From Flavonifractor porci (lineage in GTDB: Bacteria > Bacillota > Clostridia > Oscillospirales > Oscillospiraceae), in NCBI RefSeq assembly GCF_037572415.1, contig NZ_JBBHLB010000004.1, positions 186,001 to 250,000 of the forward strand: 64,000 nucleotides of DNA, read 5' to 3'. Both the position numbers and the translations under genes were made by a program. Positions 15,788 through 23,476 of the stretch are shown here, piece by piece. A model generated the notes under the pieces. It was not told the DNA's origin, ran no database searches, and saw nothing but the letters and a program-made list of their open reading frames with translations. Position 1 is the first letter of the stretch. Every line of letters starts with the position of its first letter.

Positions 15788-17032
15788 ATGCTGATTCTGA
15801 CCAGAGAAAATCTGCCGGCCTATTTGCGCGACCATGATCCGTCCTTCGCGGAGGAGGGCCCCTTGGAGATCCGTGTCATCGGTGAGCAGGGGGAGGATTC
15901 GGCGGGACTGATCAACGACATTTTCCAAGTCAGCACCCCCAGGCGGTCCATGATCGTCAAGCAGGGACAGGAGAACATCCGCTCTGCCCGGGAGTCCAGC
16001 TATCGTCTCCCTCCCTCCCGCAATCAGCTGGAAGCGGCCAGCCTGCGGCTGCGCCGGGCTATCGTGCCCCAGTATGTACCGGAGGTCTACTGGGTGGACC
16101 GGGAAAATAATGTGTTCGCCATGGAGGACGTGTCCTACCTCCACCCCTGCCGCAGCGGCTTGGCCCGGGGAGAGATTTTCCCGGAGCTGGGGCGAAACTG
16201 TGGTGCGTTCATGGCATCCATCGCCTTTTTTACCTCGGAATTTTATCTGTCCCGGGAGAAGTTCCGGGAGCTGGCCCAAACTTTTACCAACAGCGGTATG
16301 CGCAGGGTCATGGAGGAGTGGAGTATGCTCCACCGTTCGCCCTTTGCGCCCGCGGCCGAGACGATGTATATGCGGGCGGGGCTGGAGGAGCCGGCGGTAC
16401 AGACGGAGACCTATCTGCTGCGCCACCGGTATATGAGCCACGCAGAGGCCCTCATTCACTCTGATCTCCACCCGGGCAATATCTTTATCGACGGTGACCG
16501 TATGAAGGTCATCGACATGGAGTATACCTTTGCCGGTCCCTGTGCCTATGATTTAGGCTACTTTATGGGTAACACGCTCAGTGTCTATGCCGCCTCCTTT
16601 TTCCACCCGCTCTCCGGTCCGGACGAGGAGGAGCGGTTCCGCCGCTACCTGCTGGATACCATAGAGCAGCTCTTCCGGTCCTATCGCCAGACCTTTGGGG
16701 CCTTGTGGGACGGATATGCCAAGGCGGAATACCGCCGGCATCAGGGATTCCGGGACCGCTTCCTGGACAGCCTGCTGGCAGATGCTGTGGGCTACGCTGC
16801 CCTGATTTCTCTGACCCTGGCCATTCACGGTTCTGATGTAGCCGAGTTAAAGATCATCAGTGACCCGGTGGCCCGGCATCACGCTATGCAGATGTACTAC
16901 GCTACCGCCAAGAGTCTGCTGCTCACCAGAAATAGCCTCACCAGTGTGGCGGAGCTGGTGAGCCGCATCCAGACCTGTGCCAAACTCTACCTGACCCGTC
17001 AGCTGGGCATACGTCCTCCCGCTCTGCGCTGA
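15788..17032 (+). CDS. S-methyl-5-thioribose kinase-like phosphotransferase
   Basis: 414 aa with the APH-like kinase fold of MtnK. Features: IVKQGQENIR for ATP binding, ALEDVSYL-like AMEDVSYLH, the catalytic loop HSDLHPGNIFI (about residues 223-233), and DMEYTFAGPCAYDLGYFMGN, which matches the MtnK signature. MtnK phosphorylates methylthioribose in methionine salvage. No mtnA, mtnN or other salvage gene is adjacent and no SAM riboswitch precedes it, so the substrate is an inference from family. A weak promoter (TTTCCA, 17 bp, TATACT, 15709-15737) and an AGGGAAAGGGAGG site precede it. Confidence 0.82.
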   Translation: MLILTRENLPAYLRDHDPSFAEEGPLEIRVIGEQGEDSAGLINDIFQVSTPRRSMIVKQGQENIRSARESSYRLPPSRNQLEAASLRLRRAIVPQYVPEVYWVDRENNVFAMEDVSYLHPCRSGLARGEIFPELGRNCGAFMASIAFFTSEFYLSREKFRELAQTFTNSGMRRVMEEWSMLHRSPFAPAAETMYMRAGLEEPAVQTETYLLRHRYMSHAEALIHSDLHPGNIFIDGDRMKVIDMEYTFAGPCAYDLGYFMGNTLSVYAASFFHPLSGPDEEERFRRYLLDTIEQLFRSYRQTFGALWDGYAKAEYRRHQGFRDRFLDSLLADAVGYAALISLTLAIHGSDVAELKIISDPVARHHAMQMYYATAKSLLLTRNSLTSVAELVSRIQTCAKLYLTRQLGIRPPALR

Positions 17033-17038
17033 GATAAA

Positions 17039-17075
17039 AACGTCCCCCGGATCCGAAGATCCGGGGGACGTTTTT
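17039..17075. terminator. Bidirectional terminator
   Basis: Long GC-rich hairpin (AACGTCCCCCGGATC with its complement, loop CGAA) flanked by A and T runs, shared by the convergent kinase and amidohydrolase genes. Confidence 0.9.
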
Positions 17076-17086
17076 GGTTTGTAAAA

Positions 17087-18262
17087 TCAGGCCTCCAGGC
17101 CTACCAGGGCAGACTGAGCCAGCAAAGCAGATGCCAGAGGGAGGGCGCTGTCGTCAGTACGGTAGTGCTCGTTGTGCCAGCAGGGGTTGAACTGGCCGGG
17201 GAAGCCGGAACCCAGCCAGTAGAAGAAGGCGGGCACATCCCGCCCAAAGACGGCGAAGTCCTCGGAACCCATGTCGGGGGCGGGGGAGACTACATGATCC
17301 GCATCCACCAAAGCCAAGGCCGCCTTTCTGGCCAGAGCGGTCATGGAGTGGGAGTTGACGGTGGCGGGCACGCCGGGATGGAACTCCACTTCAGCGGTAC
17401 AGCCGTAGGCGGCGGATACCCCAAGCGTCAGCTCGCGCAGCCGCTCCTCGGCGTGACGATGGGCGGCGGTGCCGTGGGCCCGGATGCTTCCCGTCATAGT
17501 GAGCACGTCGGGGACGAAATTGTCCGGGGTACCGGCGTGGATGGACAACACGGAGCACACCAGGCTTTCCAGGGGATCGGTGTTGCGGCTCACCACCGTT
17601 TGCAGGGCGTTGACCACCGCCGCACCGGCTACGATCACGTCGGTACATTTGTGGGGGGAGCCGCCGTGGCCGGAGATGCCGTGGAGGGTAATGACAAAGT
17701 GGCTCTTGCCCGACATCACCGGCCCTTCCATCACGGCGATCTGCCCGGCGGGCAGCTCGGGCCGGTTGTGCAGTCCGAAGAGACAGTCAGGCTTTGCAGG
17801 CAGCTTGTCCCACAGCCCATGGTCGATCATGGCCTGGGCCCCCTGGGTGACCTCCTCAGCGGGCTGGAAGAGAAAGACTACGTTGCCCGCCAGCTGGTCC
17901 CGGAGCTGGGCCAGCAGGCAGGCTGCACCGAATAGTCCCACGGTGTGGAAATCGTGGCCGCAGCCGTGCATCAGCCCGTCGCACTGGGACATGGCCCCGT
18001 CGTGAGCCGCCTCCTGCTGGGCGATGGCGTCGATGTCGGCCCGGAGGGCCACCGTCTTGCCGGGGCGTGCGCCCCGCAGCAGGGCTGCCACGCCGGTGTC
18101 CATGCCCAGGTCAATGAGTTCCAGACCCAAAGAAGTCAGCTTTTCTTTTAAAATTCCAGTGGTACGCACCTCCTGAAAGCTCAGTTCGGGGTGGCGGTGG
18201 AGGTCGTCCTTCATGGCCCGCAGCTGAGGCCCCATAGCCTTGGCCTGCTCCAACAGTGTCAA
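17087..18262 (-). CDS. M20D-family amidohydrolase (hippurate / N-acyl-amino-acid hydrolase type)
   Basis: 391 aa metallo-amidohydrolase that cleaves N-acyl groups from amino acids. Motifs in order: RHPELSFQE, LRADIDA, MHGCGHDFH (bridging Cys/His of the metal site), FLFQPAEE, and a C-terminal MGSEDF. The dimerisation domain occupies about residues 180-290. Translation starts at a TTG (18260-18262), preceded at about 10 nt by AAAGGA; no in-frame ATG gives a complete N-terminal helix. The substrate cannot be fixed by sequence alone. It is divergent from the MATE gene. Confidence 0.88.
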   Translation of the reverse strand: MTLLEQAKAMGPQLRAMKDDLHRHPELSFQEVRTTGILKEKLTSLGLELIDLGMDTGVAALLRGARPGKTVALRADIDAIAQQEAAHDGAMSQCDGLMHGCGHDFHTVGLFGAACLLAQLRDQLAGNVVFLFQPAEEVTQGAQAMIDHGLWDKLPAKPDCLFGLHNRPELPAGQIAVMEGPVMSGKSHFVITLHGISGHGGSPHKCTDVIVAGAAVVNALQTVVSRNTDPLESLVCSVLSIHAGTPDNFVPDVLTMTGSIRAHGTAAHRHAEERLRELTLGVSAAYGCTAEVEFHPGVPATVNSHSMTALARKAALALVDADHVVSPAPDMGSEDFAVFGRDVPAFFYWLGSGFPGQFNPCWHNEHYRTDDSALPLASALLAQSALVGLEA

Positions 18263-18281
18263 AGAAATCAGTTCCTTTCCG

Positions 18282-18310
18282 TTGTCTGTACTTTAAAACG
18301 GTAGTATAAT
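18282..18310 (+). promoter_or_regulatory. Promoter of the MATE gene
   Basis: TTGTCT (18282-18287), 17-bp spacer, TATAAT (18305-18310). The predicted start point near 18317 leaves a leader of about 130 nt. Confidence 0.7.
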
Positions 18311-18316
18311 CATCTA

Positions 18317-18448
18317 TTATGTCTCCGCCGTATCCAGACGGCGGATCTGTAGGTTCCCTATAGGTATACCCCAAAACCATCCAAATTGCAAGAGAAGAGG
18401 TGACCGGCTACGCAAGCCCGGACCCAGAATGATTTTTCCAAGGGCAGC
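18317..18448 (+). other. Long leader of the MATE gene, with hairpin and displaced N-terminal coding
   Basis: Contains a GC hairpin (CCGCCGT...ACGGCGG near 18328-18347). Downstream, in the frame of the MATE protein, codons read NDFSKGS just before the ATG, which is the conserved start region of this MATE branch, but no start codon lies in that frame. A GTG at 18400 opens the -1/+1 frame reading VTGYASPDP up to the same point. No known riboswitch class is recognised. Confidence 0.5.
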
Positions 18449-20386
18449 ATGGCGCGCAATATCGTCTCCATGGCGGTACCTATGACGGTGGCCCAGCTCA
18501 TCAACATCCTCTACAACGTGGTGGACCGGATGTACCTGGGCCGCCTGCCCGGACACCTGGCCCTGACGGGGCTGGGGCTGTGTCTGCCCATCATCTCCAT
18601 CTTAATGGGTTTTGCCAATCTGTGCGGCATGGGCGGATCCCCGCTGTGTTCCATCTGTCAGGGCAGAGGAGAGAATGAGGAAGCGGAGCGGATCATGGGC
18701 AACTCCTTCTCCCTGCTGCTGCTGTTTGGCACGGCCCTCACTATTTTGACTCTTATTTTCCGCCGGCCAATTCTCTATCTGTTCGGAGCCAGCGACGTTA
18801 CCTTTCCCTACGCCAACGACTACCTAACCATCTACATCCTGGGCACCCTCTTCGTCATGATCAGCCTGGGTATGAATCCCTTCATCAACGCCCAGGGCTT
18901 CAGCCGCATGGGTATGGTCACGGTGGCGGTGGGAGCGGTGGTCAACATCATATTGGACCCTGTCTTTATTTTACTGCTGAATATGGGAGTGCAGGGGGCT
19001 GCTCTGGCCACGGTGCTCTCTCAGGCCTGCTCGGCTGTGTGGGTACTGAGATTCCTCACTGGGAAAAAGGCCATCCTGAAGCTGAGACTGTCCGCCCTCC
19101 GGCTCAAGGCGGAGCGGGTCAGACGTATTTTAAGCCTGGGCACCTCCGGGTTTGTCATGTCCATGACCAACAGTCTGGCCCAGGTGTTGTGCAACGCCAG
19201 CCTGGAGGCCTACAGCGGCGATCTGTATGTAGGCGTCATGACGGTGATCAACTCCGTCCGGGAGATCATCACCATGCCGGTCCAGGGCATCACCAGCGGC
19301 TGTCAGCCGGTGCTGGGCTACAATTACGGGGCAGGCCAGTATGAGCGGGTACGCCAGGGCGTTCGGTTTACCACGGTGCTGACGGTGGGGTATTCGGTGG
19401 CAGTCTGGGTGTTAGTGATGCTGCTTCCCGAACCTCTGATCCGTATCTTCAACAAAGAGCCGGATCTCATTGCCGCCGGTATCCCCGCCTTCCGCATCTA
19501 CTTCGCCATGTTCTTCTTTATGGCCTTCCAGTTTATCGGCCAGTCGGTCTTTGTGGGGCTGGGCCGGTCCAAAAGCGCCATCTTCTTTTCCTTGCTCCGC
19601 AAGGCCTTCATTGTGGCGCCCCTCACCCTGATCCTGCCTGCGGTGGGCTTTGGGGCAGACGGTGTGTTCCTGGCCGAGCCTATTTCCAATGTGCTGGGCG
19701 GTCTGGCCTGCATCCTCACCATGTATTTCACGGTCTACCGGCAGTTGGGTCGGGAAAAATTTTTGGGGCGTCGTTCAGACGCCCCAAAAATTTTTCCCTT
19801 CCTGGTGAGATTTTTTGCCCCTTTGGGGGATATTCCTGATGAAAGGCCTTTCAAACAAACCCACAGAAAGGGAGTAGTCATGACCGACGAGACATTTGAA
19901 CAGGCGGCCCGGACCTATGGCGATATGCTCTACCGGGTGGCCTACCACGCCCTGCGGACCCGGGCGGACGCGGAGGATGTGGTGCAGACGGTGCTCCTCA
20001 AGCTCTACCAGCAGGACGCCTTTGAGAGTGAGGACCACCTGAAGCATTGGCTGCTGCGGGTGGCAGTCAATGAGAGCCGGAAGGTGATGCGTTCCTTCTG
20101 GCGCCGCCGGGCGGTGCCGCTGGAGGAGCGGGATGAGGCTCCCCCTCCGGCGGAGGACCGCCGGGAAGAGGTGTTTCAGGCGGTGATGGCGCTGGATGGG
20201 AAGTACCGCCTGACCATCTACCTCTATTACTACGAGGGCTGCTCCGTCAAGGAGACGGCGGCGGCCATGGGGGTCAATCCCTCCACCGTACAGACCTGGC
20301 TCCAGCGGGCCCGGGCCCGGCTGCGCCGGACGCTTTCCGAAGAAGAGGAGGGGAACGATGATGTTCGACCACAACGCATACCGTGA
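18449..20386 (+). CDS. MATE-family multidrug/cation antiporter whose frame continues into a sigma-factor gene
   Basis: Residues 1-435 are a MATE transporter: MTVAQLINILYNVVDRMYLGRLP at the N terminus, twelve hydrophobic segments, and a normal MATE end near TVYRQLG. MATE proteins export drugs or organic cations in exchange for Na+ or H+. There is no stop codon at the usual place. The frame continues through a 47-bp inverted repeat and on into the complete sigma-factor gene starting at 19880, giving a 645-codon frame. The 5' end is also odd (see the leader). The likely biological products are a MATE protein of about 450-475 aa by termination or slippage, and a separate sigma factor, but a true fusion cannot be excluded. 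Confidence 0.75.
   Translation: MARNIVSMAVPMTVAQLINILYNVVDRMYLGRLPGHLALTGLGLCLPIISILMGFANLCGMGGSPLCSICQGRGENEEAERIMGNSFSLLLLFGTALTILTLIFRRPILYLFGASDVTFPYANDYLTIYILGTLFVMISLGMNPFINAQGFSRMGMVTVAVGAVVNIILDPVFILLLNMGVQGAALATVLSQACSAVWVLRFLTGKKAILKLRLSALRLKAERVRRILSLGTSGFVMSMTNSLAQVLCNASLEAYSGDLYVGVMTVINSVREIITMPVQGITSGCQPVLGYNYGAGQYERVRQGVRFTTVLTVGYSVAVWVLVMLLPEPLIRIFNKEPDLIAAGIPAFRIYFAMFFFMAFQFIGQSVFVGLGRSKSAIFFSLLRKAFIVAPLTLILPAVGFGADGVFLAEPISNVLGGLACILTMYFTVYRQLGREKFLGRRSDAPKIFPFLVRFFAPLGDIPDERPFKQTHRKGVVMTDETFEQAARTYGDMLYRVAYHALRTRADAEDVVQTVLLKLYQQDAFESEDHLKHWLLRVAVNESRKVMRSFWRRRAVPLEERDEAPPPAEDRREEVFQAVMALDGKYRLTIYLYYYEGCSVKETAAAMGVNPSTVQTWLQRARARLRRTLSEEEEGNDDVRPQRIP
19752..19798. repeat. 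Perfect 21-bp inverted repeat at the MATE-sigma junction
   Basis: Arms 19752-19772 and 19778-19798 are perfectly complementary with loop GTTCA. Each arm contains AAAAATTTTT beside a GGGGCGTC core. It can form a terminator-like hairpin on both strands, yet it is translated in the current MATE frame. It could equally be a small palindromic repeat element. Confidence 0.85.
19880..20386 (+). CDS. ECF-type RNA polymerase sigma factor
   Basis: 168 aa. Region 2 (YGDMLYRVAYHALRTRADAEDVVQTVLLKLY, about residues 13-43) and region 4 (YRLTIYLYYYEGCSVKETAAAMGVNPSTVQTWLQRARARLR, about 112-153) are intact, with the short acidic linker typical of ECF factors in Clostridia. It has its own AGAAAGGGAG site before the ATG at 19880, so it can be made independently of the MATE frame it shares. 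Its 3' end overlaps the next gene by 29 bases, which fits a sigma/anti-sigma cassette. Confidence 0.92.
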   Translation: MTDETFEQAARTYGDMLYRVAYHALRTRADAEDVVQTVLLKLYQQDAFESEDHLKHWLLRVAVNESRKVMRSFWRRRAVPLEERDEAPPPAEDRREEVFQAVMALDGKYRLTIYLYYYEGCSVKETAAAMGVNPSTVQTWLQRARARLRRTLSEEEEGNDDVRPQRIP

Positions 20387-20912
20387 ACGATGCTCGGAGC
20401 TTCACGTCTCCGAAGAAGCCTTACAGGAGGTTATTGAAATGGCAGAACAGAAGCAGAAAAAGCCAGTCCGCCGCCCGCTGCGGGTGGGATTGATCGCCGC
20501 CGTGGTAACTGTGGCTCTGATGGTGACCGTCAGCGCCGCCAACCCGGAGGCCCTGGAAGGCCTGCTGGCCACCATCCGCACATCTGCCTCGTTGGGAGAT
20601 TACCGGGAAGAGATCGTGATGGATGATACCGGCGAGACCATCACCGCCCTGCGCCTGCCCGATACGGCAGTGGAGGAGAGAGACGGCCGCATCATTCTCA
20701 TCGTGGATGGGGAGGAGACGGATATCACCGATGCCATGGAGCAGGACGGCAGCTACCTCTGGACCCGGGAGGACGAGGGGGCCAAGGTTTCCGTCCAGGT
20801 GACCCTGGATGAGGACGGCAAGCCTGTGGCTGTTTCCAATGTGACTCTGCCCGACGGCGCCGGACAGGATGCCAATATGGCTATGGTCACAGAGATCAGC
20901 GGAATGGAATAA
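20358..20912 (+). CDS. Single-pass membrane protein, probable anti-sigma factor
   Basis: 184 aa: a cytoplasmic N terminus of about 45 residues with a helical acidic segment (HVSEEALQEVIEMAEQKQKK), one transmembrane helix (about 47-66), and an extracytoplasmic domain. It starts inside the sigma gene (GGGGAACG then ATGATG). Position and topology match anti-sigma factors that hold an ECF sigma at the membrane; no zinc-binding HxxxCxxC motif is present, so it is not a ZAS-type anti-sigma. A perfect 30-bp palindromic terminator follows. Confidence 0.7.
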   Translation: MMFDHNAYRERCSELHVSEEALQEVIEMAEQKQKKPVRRPLRVGLIAAVVTVALMVTVSAANPEALEGLLATIRTSASLGDYREEIVMDDTGETITALRLPDTAVEERDGRIILIVDGEETDITDAMEQDGSYLWTREDEGAKVSVQVTLDEDGKPVAVSNVTLPDGAGQDANMAMVTEISGME

Positions 20913-20920
20913 GACGCAAA

Positions 20921-20950
20921 GGACCCGGACGGCGGCCGCCGTCCGGGTCC
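20921..20950. terminator. Palindromic terminator
   Basis: A perfect 30-bp palindrome (arms 20921-20935 and 20936-20950) between convergent genes, followed on the plus strand by TGTATT. GC-rich stem, weak T-run. Confidence 0.75.
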
Positions 20951-20954
20951 TGTA

Positions 20955-21809
20955 TTATTGTCCTGCCAGGAAGGAACGGACCTCGTCCAACCGGGCTATG
21001 CCCTCGTCGTAGCCGTCCTGCCAAAGAGCCTGAATCTTGGCTACGTCCCGCTCGGTGCGGCTGAAGCCCTGAGTGTTGTGAGGGGCAAAGAGGAGCACCC
21101 GCCCCTCCTTTTCCAGTTGGAAAAGCTTTTCCCGGGACTCATTATAGGTATCTGCCCGGCGGCGCATGGTATCGCAGAACTTGGGATATTTTCGGTAAAA
21201 GCGGTCAATGATGGGCTGGAGCTTCTCCGGCTGACGCCGAAAGTCCCGCTCCCGGGTGAGTACCACAATGACCCGGTCACACCCCTTTTCAAAGGCACGG
21301 TCAAAGGGAATGGCATCGGCGGCGCCGCCGTCAAGGCAGGGCTTGCCGTCAATGTGGAAGATGGGGAAGAGAAGGGGCATGGCACAGGTGGCCTGGAGAA
21401 TGGTAAATTTTTTGTCGCTCCGGTCCACCGGGAGATACTCTGCCTTGCCGGTATCCAGATTGGTGACTGCGGCCTCCACTTCGCCCGGAAAGGCGTTAAA
21501 GGTGTCATAGTCAAAGGGGATCAGCTTGTTGGGAATCTCCCCGAACACAAAGTTCAGACCGAAATAGGCCCGGTTGTCCCGGCGGAACAGATTGCCCATA
21601 CCCATGTATCGTTTGTCGTTGACGTAGTTTACCATAATATCAAGATTGCGGCGGATCTGTCTGGACACATAGCTGACGCCATAAGCGATTCCGGCGGAGA
21701 CTCCGATGACATAATCTGTCATAATATCGCCAGTGAGCAGGGCGTCGCACACGCCGGAGGAGAAGATGGTGCGGATGGCTCCGCCCTCCAGCACGATCCC
21801 GGTCTTCAT
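20955..21809 (-). CDS. Patatin-like phospholipase
   Basis: 284 aa lipid acyl hydrolase. The oxyanion-hole GGAIR near residue 9, the nucleophile elbow GVSAG (about residue 40) and the catalytic Asp in DGGAAD are all present, giving the Ser-Asp dyad of patatins. No signal peptide, so it acts in the cytoplasm or at the inner face of the membrane. Start at 21809, after AAAGGATG. It is encoded 17 bases behind a MATE gene on the same strand and likely shares its transcript. Relatives are sometimes called RssA/YjjU-like. Confidence 0.9.
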   Translation of the reverse strand: MKTGIVLEGGAIRTIFSSGVCDALLTGDIMTDYVIGVSAGIAYGVSYVSRQIRRNLDIMVNYVNDKRYMGMGNLFRRDNRAYFGLNFVFGEIPNKLIPFDYDTFNAFPGEVEAAVTNLDTGKAEYLPVDRSDKKFTILQATCAMPLLFPIFHIDGKPCLDGGAADAIPFDRAFEKGCDRVIVVLTRERDFRRQPEKLQPIIDRFYRKYPKFCDTMRRRADTYNESREKLFQLEKEGRVLLFAPHNTQGFSRTERDVAKIQALWQDGYDEGIARLDEVRSFLAGQ

Positions 21810-21826
21810 GGACAACACATCCTTTC

Positions 21827-23179
21827 TTACATGGACAGTACATTTTTGCGGCACCAGGCCCGGCTGCGCCACCGCAGCAGGAAGAGCACCGCCCGCAGGC
21901 ACTCGTCACAGGCCATGGCGATCCACAGCCCCGCCAGCCCCAGGCCCAGAGGCACGGCCAGCAGGAAACCGCCTACCACAGCGGTAAGCCAGGCACTGAA
22001 GATGCAGATGGTGATGGGAAAGCGGATATCGCCGCAGGCCTGGAGGGCCCGGCACATCACCATATTCACTGCCCGGCCCAGTTCCAGGGGGATCTCGATG
22101 ATCATAATGAGGCGGAAAAGCTCCAGCACCTGAGGGTCCTGGGTGAACAGGCTTAACAGGGGCTGGCAGAACACCAGCAGCACCACTGCCACCAAAGCGG
22201 AGATGCTGATGGAGGCCAGCAGGGTGCGTTTGACCAGCCGCTCTACATCAGGGATACGGCCGGCTCCCATCAGATGGGCCACCATGACCTGGGCGGCCTG
22301 GGAGATGGCCGAGCCAAACATATAGGTGAGCATGGCGAACATATTGGCGTATACCCGGGTGTTGATCACAAAGATGGCAAACAGGTTGCAAATGGACTGG
22401 ATGGCCACCTGGGACAGGTTATAGGAAATGGACTCTCCGCCGGCGGGGATGCCGATGCGGAGCAGCCGGCGCAGCTGATCCGTAGGGAAGGGGCGCAGCA
22501 GCTTGAAGGAGAGCACAGGCCCGAACTTCCGGCGGAACAGGACGGCAATGAGGATGACCCCTACCACCCGGGAGATGTCGCTGGACAGGGCGGCGCCCGC
22601 CACGCCCAGGGCAGGCAGGCCGAAGGCGCCGCCGATGAGCACCGCGTTGCCGCCGATGTTGAGCAGGTTCATGATCACCGCCACGATCATGCTCTCCTTC
22701 ATCATCTGGTTGGAACGGAAGAAGGCGGTAAAGGTGAGGTAGACCGCCTGGAATACCATACCGCCGCCGATGATCCGCAGGTACAGGCAGCTGCGGTCCA
22801 GAATTTCCGCCGGCACCTGCATCAGGGTGAAGATGGGGCCGCACAGGACGATCAGCAGGGTGCCTACCGCCAGACCGAAGATGGCGTTGACCAGCAGGGA
22901 GAGGGTGTAGGTCTCGTTGACCCGCCGTTTGTCCTCCGCGCCCAGGTAGCGGGAGATGAGGATGGTGGAGGCGGTGGAAATAACGGAAAAGACCAGCAGG
23001 ACCAGATTGGTGATCTGATTGGCGTTGCCGATGGCGCCCACGCCGTTGGGGTCAAAATGCCCCACCATGACCTGGTCGGCGTTACCGACCAGCATCTGGA
23101 GCAGTAATTCGATAAAGATGGGCCAGGTGAGGGAGAGGATGCCCGGCTCGCGCCGGCGGAGGACGGTAGCTTGTTCCAT
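21827..23179 (-). CDS. MATE-family efflux transporter
   Basis: 450 aa with twelve predicted membrane segments and the N-terminal MATE signature (LTWPIFIELLLQMLVGNADQVMVGHFDP). The sequence differs clearly from the other two MATE proteins in the window, so they are not recent duplicates. Start at 23179 after GAAAGGAAG. It precedes the patatin gene. Its promoter region contains interleaved inverted repeats, suggesting a dedicated regulator. Substrate unknown. Confidence 0.92.
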   Translation of the reverse strand: MEQATVLRRREPGILSLTWPIFIELLLQMLVGNADQVMVGHFDPNGVGAIGNANQITNLVLLVFSVISTASTILISRYLGAEDKRRVNETYTLSLLVNAIFGLAVGTLLIVLCGPIFTLMQVPAEILDRSCLYLRIIGGGMVFQAVYLTFTAFFRSNQMMKESMIVAVIMNLLNIGGNAVLIGGAFGLPALGVAGAALSSDISRVVGVILIAVLFRRKFGPVLSFKLLRPFPTDQLRRLLRIGIPAGGESISYNLSQVAIQSICNLFAIFVINTRVYANMFAMLTYMFGSAISQAAQVMVAHLMGAGRIPDVERLVKRTLLASISISALVAVVLLVFCQPLLSLFTQDPQVLELFRLIMIIEIPLELGRAVNMVMCRALQACGDIRFPITICIFSAWLTAVVGGFLLAVPLGLGLAGLWIAMACDECLRAVLFLLRWRSRAWCRKNVLSM

Positions 23180-23230
23180 GGAGGGGCTTCCTTTCGATAC
23201 AAAAATGGGAAATAGAAAGTACCGTGTTAG

Positions 23231-23289
23231 TATAATGCGTCCATTGGTGTACCTTAACGCACCAACGGAAATACGCATTGTACCAATGG
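23231..23289 (-). promoter_or_regulatory. Promoter region with interleaved inverted repeats
   Basis: CCATTGGT (23241-23248) pairs with ACCAATGG (23282-23289), and AATGCGT (23234-23240) pairs with ACGCATT (23273-23279), so the two repeats are interleaved. The minus strand offers TATACT at 23236-23231 as a -10 for the MATE gene. The layout looks like an operator over the promoter. Confidence 0.5.
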
Positions 23290-23411
23290 CTGAATTTCAT
23301 AAAACGGCCACTTCGAGCCGCTTCTATAAAATTGCGCGGCTACTGCCGTACGAATAAACCGCATCGCGGTTTATTCAGCAGACATTAGTATAGTGTCTCC
23401 ATACCAAAATG

Positions 23412-23442
23412 CAAGGGGGAAAAACGCCGTCTTTTTCCCTTG
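23412..23442 (-). terminator. Rho-independent terminator of the AEC gene
   Basis: Arms 23412-23424 and 23432-23442 pair as CAAGGG(G)GAAAAA with TTTTTCCCTTG (one bulged G). It lies 35 bases past the AEC stop. Confidence 0.65.
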
Positions 23443-23476
23443 TTTTGGGGAGTTCCTCCGTCTGTTTTTGTCAAAG

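Larger units (their letters stand above)
23180..23476. other. Intergenic region between the MATE and AEC genes
   Basis: About 300 bases. Apart from the promoter repeats it contains an 11-bp inverted repeat (23352-23362 with 23366-23376, loop ATC) and the AEC terminator. No open reading frame with a ribosome site was seen. Confidence 0.6.
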
